Shown here one piece after another: positions 7,097-16,029 of a stretch of DNA of 23,547 nt (within the stretch, counting starts at the first letter, position 1; each line of letters opens with the position of its first letter). The translations under genes were made by a program, and so were the position numbers. Below the pieces are notes generated by a model that searched no databases, had not been told where the DNA came from, and saw nothing but the letters and a program-made list of their open reading frames with translations. Origin of the DNA: Chara braunii (lineage: Eukaryota > Streptophyta > Charophyceae > Charales > Characeae); the NCBI GenBank assembly GCA_003427395.1, contig BFEA01000402.1:802592-826138 (forward strand). The letters run 5' to 3'.

Positions 7097-7716
7097 GGGA
7101 TAATTTACATAATGCCACCTTAAGTGAAGATAAATGCGAAAATGCCCCTGGAAGATGTGGGTAGAGCAGAATGCCCTTTTGGGACGGAATCCTTGTGTTA
7201 TGCCCCTGTCAGGCCGGTGCACAAATTTCCAATCTAGACCTCGCCTTGTGGGCCTGGGCATTTCCAATAGGGCCTTGCAAAAGTTGGCAAGTACCCGGCA
7301 GGGGTATTTTGCAAACTTGGATGGTACCAGTAGGGGTATATTGAAAAAGAGCAGGGGTCCAACCGGATCTTTGCAGTAAGCTCTTTTGTCCGCAACGTGC
7401 AGTGGTTGCCCTCCCTGTCGACGACCCTTTGTCGGCAATGCCCTTCAGTCGCATGACAAATTTTTCAACCTCGTGAAGTACCACATTGGATAGAAGAGGG
7501 CCGAAGGGTCGACCAATGTGGTCGTCTTTTTCAATAAAGCGACCAACCGTATAAGAGGCAGGCCACTTAATTGTATACAGGTGCCTTCGCACTAGGGACA
7601 CCAGGGGCTATTCACAAAAGTTAGCTTTCGTCAGAGGTGTATGCCGCTGTACTCGCATCTTTTAGGGGCATTTTGGCATACATCTGAACTTATGGGGGGT
7701 ATTTTGCAAATATCCC
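7097..7716. mobile_element. Foldback/MULE-like element with ~80-100-bp TIRs (copy 2)
   Basis: The ends match copy 1 (857-1249): GGGATAATTTACATAATGCC on the left, GGGGTATTTTGCAAATATCCC on the right, with GATGTGGGTAGAGCAGAATG and its inverse inside. The left interior carries the copy-1 interior in inverse orientation. An extra ~200 bp (about 7380-7600) is unrelated to copy 1 and could be captured DNA, as in Pack-MULEs. A minus-strand frame there contains GRPFGPLLSNVVLHEVEKF, faintly like the reverse-transcriptase 'GxPQGxxxSPLLSNxxLHxLD' block. Flanking A-rich 9-mers match 7/9, which is uninformative. Confidence 0.65.
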
Positions 7717-8090
7717 AAAAAAAATATTAGAAGAAAAAGAAGGAAAGATTATGGTTGGCGAAAAACAACCGACCGAAATACCTCTTTTTTTTTTTTTCCT
7801 TAAGAAAGTTGCTTCGCCATTATTGAAAGCAGCGAAAGGAGGCCGGGTGCCATGTCCCACTTACAGTGTTGGGGTAGGTCAGCAATGCCCGCGACGATGG
7901 CGTCCATTCATGGGCATCGACATTGAGCGGAGGATTTTCCATAATGTATGATAAACGAGTTCCATGTTGGTTTTGTCAATGACCCCCCCCCACCCCCCCT
8001 TCCCTCCCAAGAAAATAAAATAAAAAGCTCCGTTATCGAAACTTTTCTCTCGAATAGAGCACCCCCTACCATCTGCCCTTTGCGTTGAGT
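7717..8090. other. No gene recognised
   Basis: T-run at 7786-7798 and C-run at 7982-7999. The segment around ATTATTGAAAGCAGCGAAAGG (7824-7844) reappears inverted at 9022-9041 (CTGCTTTCAATAATG), so both belong to an unclassified dispersed repeat. Confidence 0.45.
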
Positions 8091-8119
8091 TAGCTACCCC
8101 GCTTGGAGTGGGGTAGCTA
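8091..8119. repeat. Perfect 10-bp hairpin
   Basis: TAGCTACCCC (8091-8100) and GGGGTAGCTA (8110-8119) pair perfectly over a 9-nt loop. A pyrimidine-rich segment precedes it. Function unknown. Confidence 0.8.
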
Positions 8120-8368
8120 GCTGAACAGACGTCGAGGCATCATCACCTCCTTGTGGGAGGCCACTTCTGACAGACGTCGGAGGACACTCTGGTGGAGGAG
8201 TGTTCATGGTGTCTATGGCCGGTCCCATTCTCCGACTTAGTTTCATTCGGGGATATTTTGGCTTGTGCTCCACCAGCTTAGACTGATCATTTCCCATTTT
8301 TTAATTCAGTACAGCGCAGAAGGCGCCCTTTCGGTGCTATTATGCAAAAAAGTGCCTAGCAACATGGA

Positions 8369-8442
8369 AAAAAACGGTGCAATGAATCAGGCCACAGTCC
8401 TGGCCACGATGGACTGTGGCCTGATTCATTGCACCGTTTTTT
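8369..8442. repeat. Perfect 32-bp palindrome
   Basis: The 32-nt arm at 8369-8400 (six A, CGGTGCAATGAATCAGGC, then CACAGTCC) is perfectly inverted at 8411-8442 around a 10-nt spacer. A third partial copy (GGCCTGATTCATTGCACCG) lies at 8509-8527. Perfect arms imply recent formation or active gene conversion. It may be a small foldback element. Confidence 0.9.
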
Positions 8443-8585
8443 GGTGAGGCCTGCTATTTTCCTTGAAAAAAAAGGTTACAGGGTTGGGTCATTCCCAATT
8501 TGGGGTTGGGCCTGATTCATTGCACCGAGTACCCCGCTTTCAGCAGTGCGGCGCCGGGAAAGCAGGAGAACACATCCTTCTTCTT

Positions 8586-8620
<35 letters not shown>

Positions 8621-8720
8621 TGTGGAAAGCAGGAGACCACATCTAATTGGCGATTCGTGGCTGAATTCATGAAAACTGAGTTTCCCCCCTTTTTGGTAGT
8701 GGAGCCCCGATTTGCCTGAG

Positions 8721-8780
8721 AAATTCATCGAGTTAAGCCGGTAGAGAAACAAGCCTCCACCGGCTTAACTCAATGAATTT
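8721..8780. repeat. 22-bp-arm palindrome
   Basis: AAATTCATCGAGTTAAGCC and GGCTTAACTCAATGAATTT are inverted with one mismatch around about 15 nt. A T run and (GT)n tract lie about 100 bp upstream (8585-8622). Confidence 0.85.
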
Positions 8781-8789
8781 TTGTTTCTC

Positions 8790-9160
8790 CGGTGTAGTTT
8801 TTTCGGAAATTGGGGAAAACATTATGGACGAAAGCTTTCAGCAGCATTTGTTTCTATTTCTTTTTCATGTGATTTTGAGTTTTTAATTCACAATAACCGT
8901 GTCACGCCGTCGCCATTGAGCTAGCTCAACTGGACAGTGGTGTAGGTGGGATGGGATATGGTCCCGGGGAACACTTGCTCCACAGCCCCCTGGGTTGAGA
9001 TGTGAAGGAGTTCCAGCCCCCTTTTGCTGCTTTCAATAATGACAGTGCCACTTTTCTCGAAAAAAAGAAAAAAAAGGTAAACCAAAAAAAACGGTAAACA
9101 AAAAAAAAGGTAAACAAAAAAGAAAGGTAAACGAAAAAAAAGGAAAAAGAAAAACATCCC
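8790..9160. repeat. Gene-free stretch ending in a GGTAAAC tandem repeat
   Basis: No gene recognised. At about 9060-9150 an A-rich unit with GGTAAAC recurs every 16-17 bp (9076, 9093, 9109, 9126). It lies immediately upstream of a SINE-like element. Confidence 0.7.
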
Positions 9161-9297
9161 CTGGGCCTAGCTCAGTTGGTACACCCACTAACTGTTGAAG
9201 TATGGACCCAGGTCGGAAAAATCCATGTCCAATGAGATGAACGGAATAAATTTCAATAAAATAATTCTGAATTATCTCGGGCCGGTCAGTAATATAA
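9161..9297 (+). mobile_element. tRNA-derived SINE-like element, copy 2
   Basis: GGGCCTAGCTCAGTTGGTAC is a near-perfect box A region of a tRNA. AACTGTTGAAGTATGGACCC follows and then a damaged box B (AGGTCGGAAAAATCC). The tail CTGAATTATCTCGGGCCGG matches copy 1 at 6944. This copy has the best-preserved head of the family. Confidence 0.6.
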
Positions 9298-10493
9298 TGA
9301 TATCTTGAAGAAGCGGTTGCCCTTTTTTTTTTCAAAAAAAAAGAAAGAATGCAAATTCTGGCGGGAAAATAATTTGCATATCTTTCCCCCCCCCCCCTTG
9401 AGCCTTTGGCTGATAAGTGTTAGGCCCGGCGCTCCAGTGTTAGGCCGAAATGAAAAAAGTAATAAGAAAAAATAAAAAAAAATGAGGATGTAATAATAAA
9501 AAAAATGCAGTATTACCGTAATAGAATTAAAAAAAGTAACAAAAAACAAATTCGGAGTTTTGACAATTAATCATCTCTACTCGAGTTGTACAACGCTAAT
9601 TTAAAAAAATTAACAGACGCCAATTTCTGAAAAAAAATCCGCCCCTCCCAAAAAAAAAAAACACTCTCACAGTTCAAGTCATAAAAAAGTGGTCTCACGA
9701 GAAAAAATACTGAAACTTTGAGAGCGTTTTTTTTTTTTTTTTTTTTTTTTTGGGGGGGGGGGGAGGATTTCTCCCCTCCCTCCCTCCATTCCTCGCCTTC
9801 TGCCTGACCTGTGGCCACTTCTCATTCCCCCTTTCCACCTCCTCTTCTCGGCCTCTCGAGTTGCCGTAATAAACAAATCGCATCAATGGCCAGCGCAGTG
9901 TCCCGTTTATGGCCATCGAAAGTCGCGTGAAATTGGCGGGAAGCTTCCTTTGCACGGGCATGCCCAGTGTTAACTCCCCGTTATTTGACCCATACAGAGG
10001 CTGCCAGCCCCTCACATTAATGCGCCGCGAGTTTAGGGGGGCCGGTAGGGTCAAAAATTTGACAGCTTCAAAAAAATAAAATAAAATAAAAAATTTGACA
10101 GCAATCTCACCAATGGCCAGCGTCACGTGTAGGGTCAAAAAATTGACAGCAAGTAAGTTAACGTTAAAAATCAATTGACATGAACTGTAACATAAAAAAG
10201 GATATTCTTTCTATTGAAAAAGATTCCAACAGATACCTAAACTGATAAAAGAATGTTTGAAAATTTTAAATATCTCATGATTATCCCTGATAGTCGGAAT
10301 CGTAATGAGTACGAGTAAAGCTTCACACCTTAGGGTTCTTAGGAAAGTCGCGGCGAGGGGCCTGCAGGCGGATTTTATCCCCATTATTATCCCTGATGTA
10401 TGTATGTAGGGGCCAAGTACTGGTGGTTTAAGGTAAGAGGAGAAGGGGAACGAAGATCTCTTTCCTTTTTTTTTTCTTTTTCCATGTAATATG
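9298..10493. other. Gene-free region with homopolymers and short dispersed repeats
   Basis: A T-run followed by a G-run (9727-9763) is of the same suspicious kind as at 1583 and 15382. GGGTCAAAAATTTGACAGC occurs near 10048-10066 and in variant form near 10132-10151, with CAATGGCCAGCG near 9887 and 10111, so a short unit is repeated. No convincing coding exon was seen; the long frames run through the homopolymers. Confidence 0.5.
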
Positions 10494-10826
10494 CTAGGCT
10501 TCCAAAGTGGCACAGGACCACTTGCCCGGCCGGGCCAAAAAAAATATATATATATATATATTTTTTCAAAATCATTTTTAATTTAAAATTCCGTGCCACT
10601 TGCCCGGCCGGGCCAAAAAAAAAAAAAAAAAAAAAAAAAAATCGAAATAATTTTTTATTTAAAATTTGGTAAAGAATTTCGATTTGACCCTGAGGCAAAA
10701 GTTGTTCAGTTTGTTTCTTGCACAACATAGTTTTTCTGGGGAATTTTTGGACTTTTTTTTTTTTTGCTGAGACCTTCCCAGGCCCGGGAAAACGGGGTGT
10801 CCCAGGCGGTCCGGCTGGTAGCCTAG
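10494..10826. mobile_element. hAT-type MITE, copy 2 (intact ends)
   Basis: It begins CTAGGCTTCC and ends GGTAGCCTAG, flanked by the perfect 8-bp duplication GTAATATG (10486-10493 and 10827-10834). The body is the 5935 element in opposite orientation, including GCAAAAGTTGTTCAGTTTG. A CACTTGCCCGGCCGGGCC block occurs twice near the left end (10519 and 10597 areas), so this copy carries an internal terminal duplication and is 333 bp long. Confidence 0.92.
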
Positions 10827-11166
10827 GTAATATGTGTATAACACTGACAGCGGGATAGTGAGTCACTGGAGGGGCAGATTGGGGGGTCGCTGTACTGCGA
10901 CACAAACTCTTTTGCATCCTAGGCTCCTAGCCCGTTGCTAGTGGGACCATGCTTTTCCCGTTGCTGATGTGGTCTTTTTTCCTTTTTTTTTTTTTCCTGG
11001 ATGTGGTTAGTTTGTTTTTTGTAGGTTTTTTTTTTTTTTGTGTGTGTGTTTTCTTGTGTAGTGATGTTTTTGGTGTGTGTGTGCGTTTTTTTTTTTTTTT
11101 TTTTTTTTTTTCCCCCCTTCCTTAGTAATGTTTTTGGTGGTGTTTGGTGAATACTGGTGTTCTCAG
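10827..11166. other. Pyrimidine-rich DNA upstream of the first syntaxin exon
   Basis: Several T runs (10983-10995, 11027-11039, 11087-11111) and GT-rich segments precede TTCTCAG at 11160-11166, a good splice acceptor. If that acceptor is used, this region is the 3' part of an intron, and the first exon with the initiating Met lies upstream. I found no matching first exon in the window. Confidence 0.45.
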
Positions 11167-11193
11167 GACTTCCGCGCTGAGCGCGGGTTGGCA

Positions 11194-11298
11194 ATGACTG
11201 CAAAGAACGACGGCGACGACAGGATGGATCCTGAACAAGGGGGGGGGGCTCCCCCTCCCCCTGCCCCTGACAACAGAATGTCAGAGTTTTTTGAAGAG
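11194..11298 (+). CDS. SYP1: SYP1-type syntaxin, first recognisable exon
   Basis: It encodes an acidic, Gly/Pro-rich N-terminus, then MSEFFEE, the start of helix Ha of a plant plasma-membrane Qa-SNARE (SYP1 family). The donor is GAG|GTAAGG in phase 0. The ATG at 11194 is the first Met after a possible acceptor TTCTCAG (ends 11166), and the frame is open from 11167. Plant SYP1 proteins normally begin MNDL; that is absent, so a short upstream exon is likely and 11194 may be internal. A run of ten G (11239-11248) lies inside the coding sequence and is a risk for sequence error. SYP1 proteins drive fusion of secretory vesicles at the plasma membrane and cell plate. Confidence 0.8.
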
Positions 11299-11348
11299 GT
11301 AAGGGCCTGGCTCTTTTTTTTCTTTTTTGAAGTTTTTTCCCTATGTAA

Positions 11349-11525
11349 CTAGGCTGCCAGAGTGCCCCGGGATCACTTGCCTGGTCGGGCCCAAAACAAA
11401 AAAAAAAAAAATCTATTTTTTATTTTACATCTGGGAAAGAACTTTGATGTGACGCTGAGGCAAAAGTTGTTCAGTTTATTTTTCTGCATAACATAGTTTT
11501 TTTTTTTCCGGATTTTTATTTTTTT
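11349..11525. mobile_element. hAT-type MITE, copy 3 (truncated)
   Basis: It starts CTAGGCTGCC and follows copy 2 through CACTTGCCTGGTCGGGCC, GCAAAAGTTGTTCAGTTT and CTGCATAACATAGTTTTT. Similarity stops around 11525 and no closing TIR is seen, so the far end is lost. Confidence 0.75.
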
Positions 11526-12284
11526 ATTTTATTTGACCAAGTGAGATTTCCTCTCTTTTTCTGTTGTGTTTTGTTTCTTTCTTTCTAAGTTTTTTTTTTT
11601 TTTTTTTTTTGTAATCCTTCCCCCTTCCCTCCCCCCCTCCCCCGCGCTGCCAATGGCAGCACAGTGGAGTTTTGCTACGATATTTTGCTTTTTTTTTTGG
11701 TTTTAAATTTTAATCGGTTTAATTTTAGAAAATGAGACTTTCTCATTTTAACCGATGTCCACAATGACGGATTGCCAGCTGACGCCCCCTTTTAGCTGGC
11801 GTCCGCAATAGCATAGGCGCGTATTAGGCGGTCAAATTGAACTGAAGTATTCTCGAATATTAAAATCTTTATAGAATAATTCTCCATAATAGTAAATTGA
11901 TTCAAGAGTGAAACTGATAAACCGTAGCAAAACGTTTTTTGTCTATTCAGCCGTAACAAGTGCTCTCCGAACCGTGCGAGATGGTCGCCCATCACGCAGC
12001 GGTTTTAATTGGTTTAAACTTTAAACTTTAAACTTTAAGCCACAAGTACCTTTGCCGGTTGGGAAAACAGGGAGGCCTCGGATGGGGCTGCGATCGTTTA
12101 GGAGGCGGAAACGAAGCGAAATGACGGCCGCCGATGAAATTTATCAACGGCAGCCGTCGTCGGGCCCAGCCTCCGACTTTTTAGGAGTTTGGGAGAACTG
12201 CCAGTTTTCCCTATTTTCCCAACACTGCTGGAGGTACTAGTGCTTTAACTGGTGTCCACAATGACGGTTTTAATTGGCGTAACT

Positions 12285-12449
12285 GGGCCCTGGTCCCATT
12301 AGCAAAGAGGATTGGATGTAATTCCTGAATGTGGATGTGTTTGTGGAGGGATCCAGAAAACTGTGATCGATCTGCTGTTTTTCTGCATCTCTCCCAGAAA
12401 CTCATCCGCATTCAGGAAGTACGTCCAATCCTTAGTGGGACCAGGCCCC
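12285..12449. mobile_element. Foldback element, 165 bp
   Basis: The left half (GGGCCCTGGTCCCATTAGC, GGATTGGATGTAATTCCTG, AATGTGGATG, ATCCAGAAAAC) is mirrored in the right half (CTGCATCTCTCCCAGAAAC, CATCCGCATTCAGGAAG, GTCCAATCC, GGGACCAGGCCCC). The arms are about 75 bp and nearly the whole element folds back. No clear TSD. It is the third independent foldback type in this window. Confidence 0.75.
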
Positions 12450-12858
12450 TGGTGTCCACAATGATGGATTGCCACCTGACCCCTCAAAATCAGGCCTTCC
12501 TCATTTATGCACACGCTACTGAATTTTCAGTGCACGTTGTCTGTTCTACAAGTTTCTCTGAAGTTTCCTTTTCGAATCGCACAGTGCATTGTGAGAATGT
12601 TGTGATATGATTGTTTACATTTTGCTTGCCTCTCTCTTTCTTGTCCCTTTTTTTTTTCTTTTTTTTGGGTCTTATCTCCAGTGGTTGCGATTCCTCGCTT
12701 GAATTATTATTATTATTCCCCCCCCCCCCTCTTGATGATGGTGTCAAAATTTTGAAGATCGGAGGAAGGAAAACGTGAGCTTGGGTTTTCTGGCCTTTTC
12801 TCTAATATTTGACTTTCTTTCTTCATCTTTTTTTTTCTTTTTCTTTTTTTTTGGGCAG

Positions 12859-12915
12859 GTGGCTGAGGTGAAAAATGTACTGGCCTCTATCCGCCGGAAT
12901 CTGCACAAGCTACAG
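12859..12915 (+). CDS. SYP1: SYP1-type syntaxin, second exon
   Basis: Nineteen codons (VAEVKNVLASIRRNLHKLQ) complete helix Ha of the N-terminal Habc bundle after MSEFFEE. The acceptor GGGCAG|GTG and the donor CAG|GTACAT are both phase 0. The heptad pattern of hydrophobic residues fits a helical-bundle helix. In relatives this segment is followed directly by DAHEESK, which is what the next exon encodes. Confidence 0.88.
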
Positions 12916-13176
12916 GTACATTTCTGTCTTCCTTTTTCTTTTTTTGACGAAAGGCACGTCAATTTTCTTTTTTTCCTTTTTTGGAATACAGCCTGTACAG
13001 GAACATTTCTCAGAAGATCAGGTTTGTGTTTTTTTTTTGTTTTTTTTTTTGAGTTGCTAACTTGTCATGAATTCCTAATAATATTTACTCTAATTTATAA
13101 TTTATTAATTTTAATATTTGACTTTGACTGTTTATTTAATTGGTTAATATGCAGTCAACAAGTACAGGCTGATTAT

Positions 13177-13310
13177 GGGCCTCGCTCCGCTACTCACCAC
13201 ATGCACAAAAGACGGAAAATATTGCAGTGTATCTTTCCACGTTCTCGTGGAAGATTCATGCTTATTTTGCACATTTGGTTTCGTAACTTTCGGTGTGGAG
13301 TGAGAGGCCC
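13177..13310. mobile_element. Foldback/Tourist-like MITE, 134 bp
   Basis: The ends are GGGCCTCGCTCC and GGAGTGAGAGGCCC, with TAT on both sides (13174-13176, 13311-13313). A central hairpin is ATCTTTCCACG/CGTGGAAGAT. A 3-bp TSD and GGGCC ends recall PIF/Harbinger (Tourist) MITEs, though the usual TSD there is TWA. Half-copies occur around 6838-6930. Confidence 0.6.
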
Positions 13311-13372
13311 TATGCTGGTAAAAGTTCAGGAACGGGTTGATTATGACGGAAAAGTCCAGAAAAAAATCTACT

Positions 13373-13414
<42 letters not shown>

Positions 13415-13574
13415 TGGGAAATCAAATAACAAAAAAAAGAGAACCGAAAAACATGCCGAGTAATTTCACTAGACTTGGCCGACTCTCAGGCTTATGGATC
13501 CCACAAGGCACTTATAACAAAGAATCGGAGAAGCCCCTCAAAAGCAGGGTCCGACGGTTCGTGCCTTCCGGTCC

Positions 13575-13606
<32 letters not shown>

Positions 13607-14138
13607 ACTCGCACAGGGCCGTCCTTGTCTGGCGAAAAGCAGTCGGCCTGCCAGGGACATGCGGCTTTCTATTGGTCCGATCCGCAAACGAAAAAAGGGA
13701 AAAAAGTTAAAAAAAGTTAAAAAAAAAAAACAAACAAACAACTCTCCGTCTGCCAGCTTGTTTGTTTGTTTTTAAAACGTTTTTGCGGTAAGGGTAGGCG
13801 GCGGGCGCTTTTGGGAAACAGTTGCTGCTTCATGGCCAGGTTCGCGGCCGTTTAGACACGTCGCCATGAAAGAGTAGAAAGTGGAGTTTTTTGTTTAGGG
13901 CCCCGATGCCCCCGGTACCATGTGGGGTCTCCCTGGAAGTGCAAAAGTACTGGTACTACTGACTGTGGGATCCAAGCCTCAATCTGTCAAGGCAGAACAT
14001 CAAACCTTTTGGGGGAGGGGGGGATGGGGGGTGGGGGGTGGATGGCGGGGGGAGAAAAAAGAAAAAAAAAGAAAAAACACTGAACTCTGACTGTGCTGAG
14101 TCATCACCTGTGCCCTGCTTATTGAAAATTCTCCTCCA

Positions 14139-14332
14139 AATTTTTCAATAGGGTTTTGAAATGGGGAATGAAGCCACAGAGCCTATTGTCAATAGGGTTT
14201 CGAAATAGGGAATGAAGCCCTATTTTCAATAGGGTTTCGAAATACGGTAGTCTTGTACGCTTTGTGGCTTCATTTTTCAATAGGGTTTCGAAATAGGGAA
14301 CGAAGCCACAGAGCCTACAAGACTATCGTATT
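14139..14332. repeat. TTCAATAGGGTTTCGAAAT tandem repeat with palindrome
   Basis: TCAATAGGGTTT(C/T)GAAAT occurs four times (from about 14144, 14190, 14226, 14278), usually followed by GGGAATGAAGCC. From 14241 to 14332 about 32-bp arms (AATACGGTAGTCTTGTACGC; inverse GCCTACAAGACTATCGTATT) enclose one unit, forming a larger hairpin. Confidence 0.75.
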
Positions 14333-14480
14333 CTGCTCACCGCAATGCACGGTCATCCTGAATGTATACGAGCTGCCTGTCCAAGTACAACGGATGAGCA
14401 CCGTGAATGTATACAGGTTACCTTTCTGGTTGTATACGGTCACAGTGAGGGAATGCGCTGTGTTTGGGGAAAGAGGGCAT
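14321..14480. mobile_element. Hairpin element family, diverged copy a
   Basis: The ends (TATCGTATTCTGCTCACCGC and GCGCTGTGTTTGGGGAAAG) are weakly inverted and resemble the family termini. The interior contains two GAATGTATAC motifs. This is a remote member, closest to copy c. Confidence 0.4.
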
Positions 14481-14582
14481 CAGTGTGACCTTCAGATAAA
14501 TAGCAGAGCTGACGGGGGCGGGGCTTAAACATCGCTGATGAACTCGCGGCAGCAAACACCAGTCGACAGGTGAGGACACTTG

Positions 14583-14705
14583 AAAACTATTGTATTCCCT
14601 GAATAGAATGCAGGGTCATTATCACTGTACCGAGACAGACAGGTGGCCCAAATACGGCTATAATGACTGTGGCCACGGTGCATTCTAGTAGGGTGAAGAT
14701 GGCCG
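14583..14705. mobile_element. Hairpin element family, copy b
   Basis: Left CTGAATAGAATGCAGGGTCA and right ATACGGCTATAATGACTG, GTGCATTCTAGTAGGGTGAAG are family motifs in inverted arrangement. Ends are diverged. Confidence 0.55.
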
Positions 14706-14801
14706 TAAGGAGACCCCAAAACTAGTAAGCACACTAGAAAACTAGCGAGTGCGCTAGTACTTGAAAAGTACAATAGAAACCAGTGAAAGGACTGGAAAAA
14801 A

Positions 14802-14950
14802 CTACTGTCTTCCCCCGAACACAACAGGCACTGATAATGAATGTTGAATGTATACAATGCAAACAGTGTATATACAATGTATACAAGCTATCTTTCCGGT
14901 CCGGTACTGGCATAATGAGAGTGCGCTGTGTTCGGGGAAAGACGGTAGTG
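14802..14950. mobile_element. Hairpin element family, copy c
   Basis: TACTGTCTTCCCCCGAACAC at the left is inverted at the right (GCTGTGTTCGGGGAAAGACGGTA). TA stands at both termini. The interior is expanded by GAATGTATAC-type repeats. Confidence 0.65.
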
Positions 14951-15197
14951 CACAGCCCTGGGAAATCAGTACCGTCTTTTGAACCACCCGTATCTTGCCC
15001 AGGCAAACCTGAGAATTGATATAACGACAATCCGGGATCTTCGGACGAGCAGCGCTACCAGATCGAAATGGCTGGCAGCGCCAGCCAAAAAAAAATAAAA
15101 AAATAAAAGTGTTTGGCTGGCGGTTATGTTTGTTTGTTTTTGGTGTGCGGTTGCAAGTTCGTGTCGGGAAAAAGGTAAAAAGAAAGAACGCCTTGCT

Positions 15198-15268
15198 GCA
15201 TCTGGACTGAAAGTTGCCTCAAATACAGCTACAATGACGAGGCGGTCTGTTTGGGTGGCGGGATGACC
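15198..15268. mobile_element. Hairpin element family, copy d (right half)
   Basis: CTGGACTGAAAGTTGCCTCAAATACAGCTACAATGACG followed by GGTCTGTTTGGGTGG corresponds to the middle and right part of the family. The left half is missing. Confidence 0.5.
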
Positions 15269-15380
15269 ATATAGTAAATACACACGGCAATGTGACTGAC
15301 TGCCTCAAGTCAATTCCCCTACCACTTACAGCCACCCCGGTTGCATTTCAGGATGCGGCACTCGTTTCAGTTGGGCTGTC

Positions 15381-15381
<1 letters not shown>

Positions 15382-15419
<38 letters not shown>

Positions 15420-15474
15420 NTNNTNNNTTNTNTNTNNTNGGGTTNTTTTTTTTTTTTGGGGGGGGGGGGGAAGA
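15382..15474. other. Homopolymer T, N-gap and poly-G: assembly break
   Basis: T from 15382, then mixed N and T at 15420-15445, T again, and a G run to about 15470. The rRNA fragment begins immediately after. The join between 15381 and 15475 cannot be trusted. Confidence 0.85.
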
Positions 15475-15612
15475 TAGAGGAAAGTGAAGTGGAATTTCTA
15501 GTGTAGAGATAAAATTCATAGATATTAGAAGTAACACCAAAAGCGAAGGCAGCTTTCTGGGTCTCTACTGACGCTGAGGTGCGAAAGCATGGGGAGCAAA
15601 CAGGATTAGATA
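15475..15612 (+). rRNA. Partial 16S-type SSU rRNA (bacterial or organellar), about 138 nt
   Basis: It matches the conserved 16S region around E. coli 670-800. Landmarks are AGTGTAGAGATAAAATTC, GATATTAGAAGTAACACC, AAAGCGAAGGCAGC, TACTGACGCTGAGGTGCG, AAAGCATGGGGAGC and AAACAGGATTAGATA. Similarity stops abruptly before the expected CCC. The A/T-rich variant bases suggest a mitochondrion, plastid or AT-rich bacterium. Lying beside an N-gap and poly-G, it may be a contaminant or misjoined read rather than a nuclear organelle insertion. Confidence 0.85.
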
Positions 15613-15920
15613 GATCCGGCCGGGCTCTTAACAAAACACGGGCCACCAAAGGTGTCCCCTCTCATCGTAAGATTAGAGTGTGCATCCGGCTATATATTGG
15701 GAAAACATTCATTTACATGACTTGGATCAATTACAATCCCAAGGGAAGTCCTGTGTTGGGCCAAATTGTTGAGGAGACAGAGGTGGTCTTAAGTGTCTGG
15801 GAAGACATGATCCGTCTGAATGGTACACGGAACATTGTGCGGAGGGCGTTAAGTGTTAGTAAACTGATCCAGAGTTCGAATCGTGAGGAAATCAGATGAA
15901 TGTCGTGTAATGGTAGGCCT
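15613..15920. other. No gene recognised; box-B-like motif
   Basis: An open frame on + (15579-15899) begins inside the rRNA fragment and is not credible as a gene. AGAGTTCGAATCGTG (about 15871-15885), preceded by GGCGTTAAGTGTTAGTAAAC, is tRNA/SINE-like but too weak to call. Confidence 0.35.
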
Positions 15921-16029
15921 TACCGTCTTCACCCGAATAGAACGCCCGGTCATTATAGCTGTATTTGGCACAACTTTCAGCCCAGATACGGCAATAATTA
16001 CCGGGCGTTCTATTTGGGTGAAGACGGTA
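15921..16029. mobile_element. Hairpin element family, copy e (best preserved)
   Basis: 109 bp from TACCGTCTTCACCCGAATAG to CTATTTGGGTGAAGACGGTA. The two halves pair almost throughout: GAACGCCCGGTCATTATAGC mirrors AATAATTACCGGGCGTTC. TA at both ends suggests insertion into a TA target as in Stowaway/mariner MITEs. No coding capacity. As RNA it would make a long near-perfect hairpin. Confidence 0.85.

Larger units (their letters stand above)
11299..12858 (+). other. Syntaxin intron 1 (1560 bp)
   Basis: The donor GTAAGG and the acceptor TTTTTTTTGGGCAG bound it. It contains a 3'-truncated hAT MITE (11349), a foldback element (12285-12449) and the motif GTGTCCACAATGACGG three times (about 11756, 12252, 12451). 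A (TTTAAAC)n-like stretch lies near 12013-12038. It has no other coding exon that I can recognise. Confidence 0.8.

Noticed and set aside
12013-12038. Interstitial telomere-like repeat
   Set aside because: The unit is TTTAAAC, not the plant TTTAGGG, and only about three copies are present.
12992-13021. Additional 30-bp syntaxin exon between TACAG and GTTTGTG
   Set aside because: Exon 2 joins exon 3 without a gap relative to the family; an insert here would break the Habc region.
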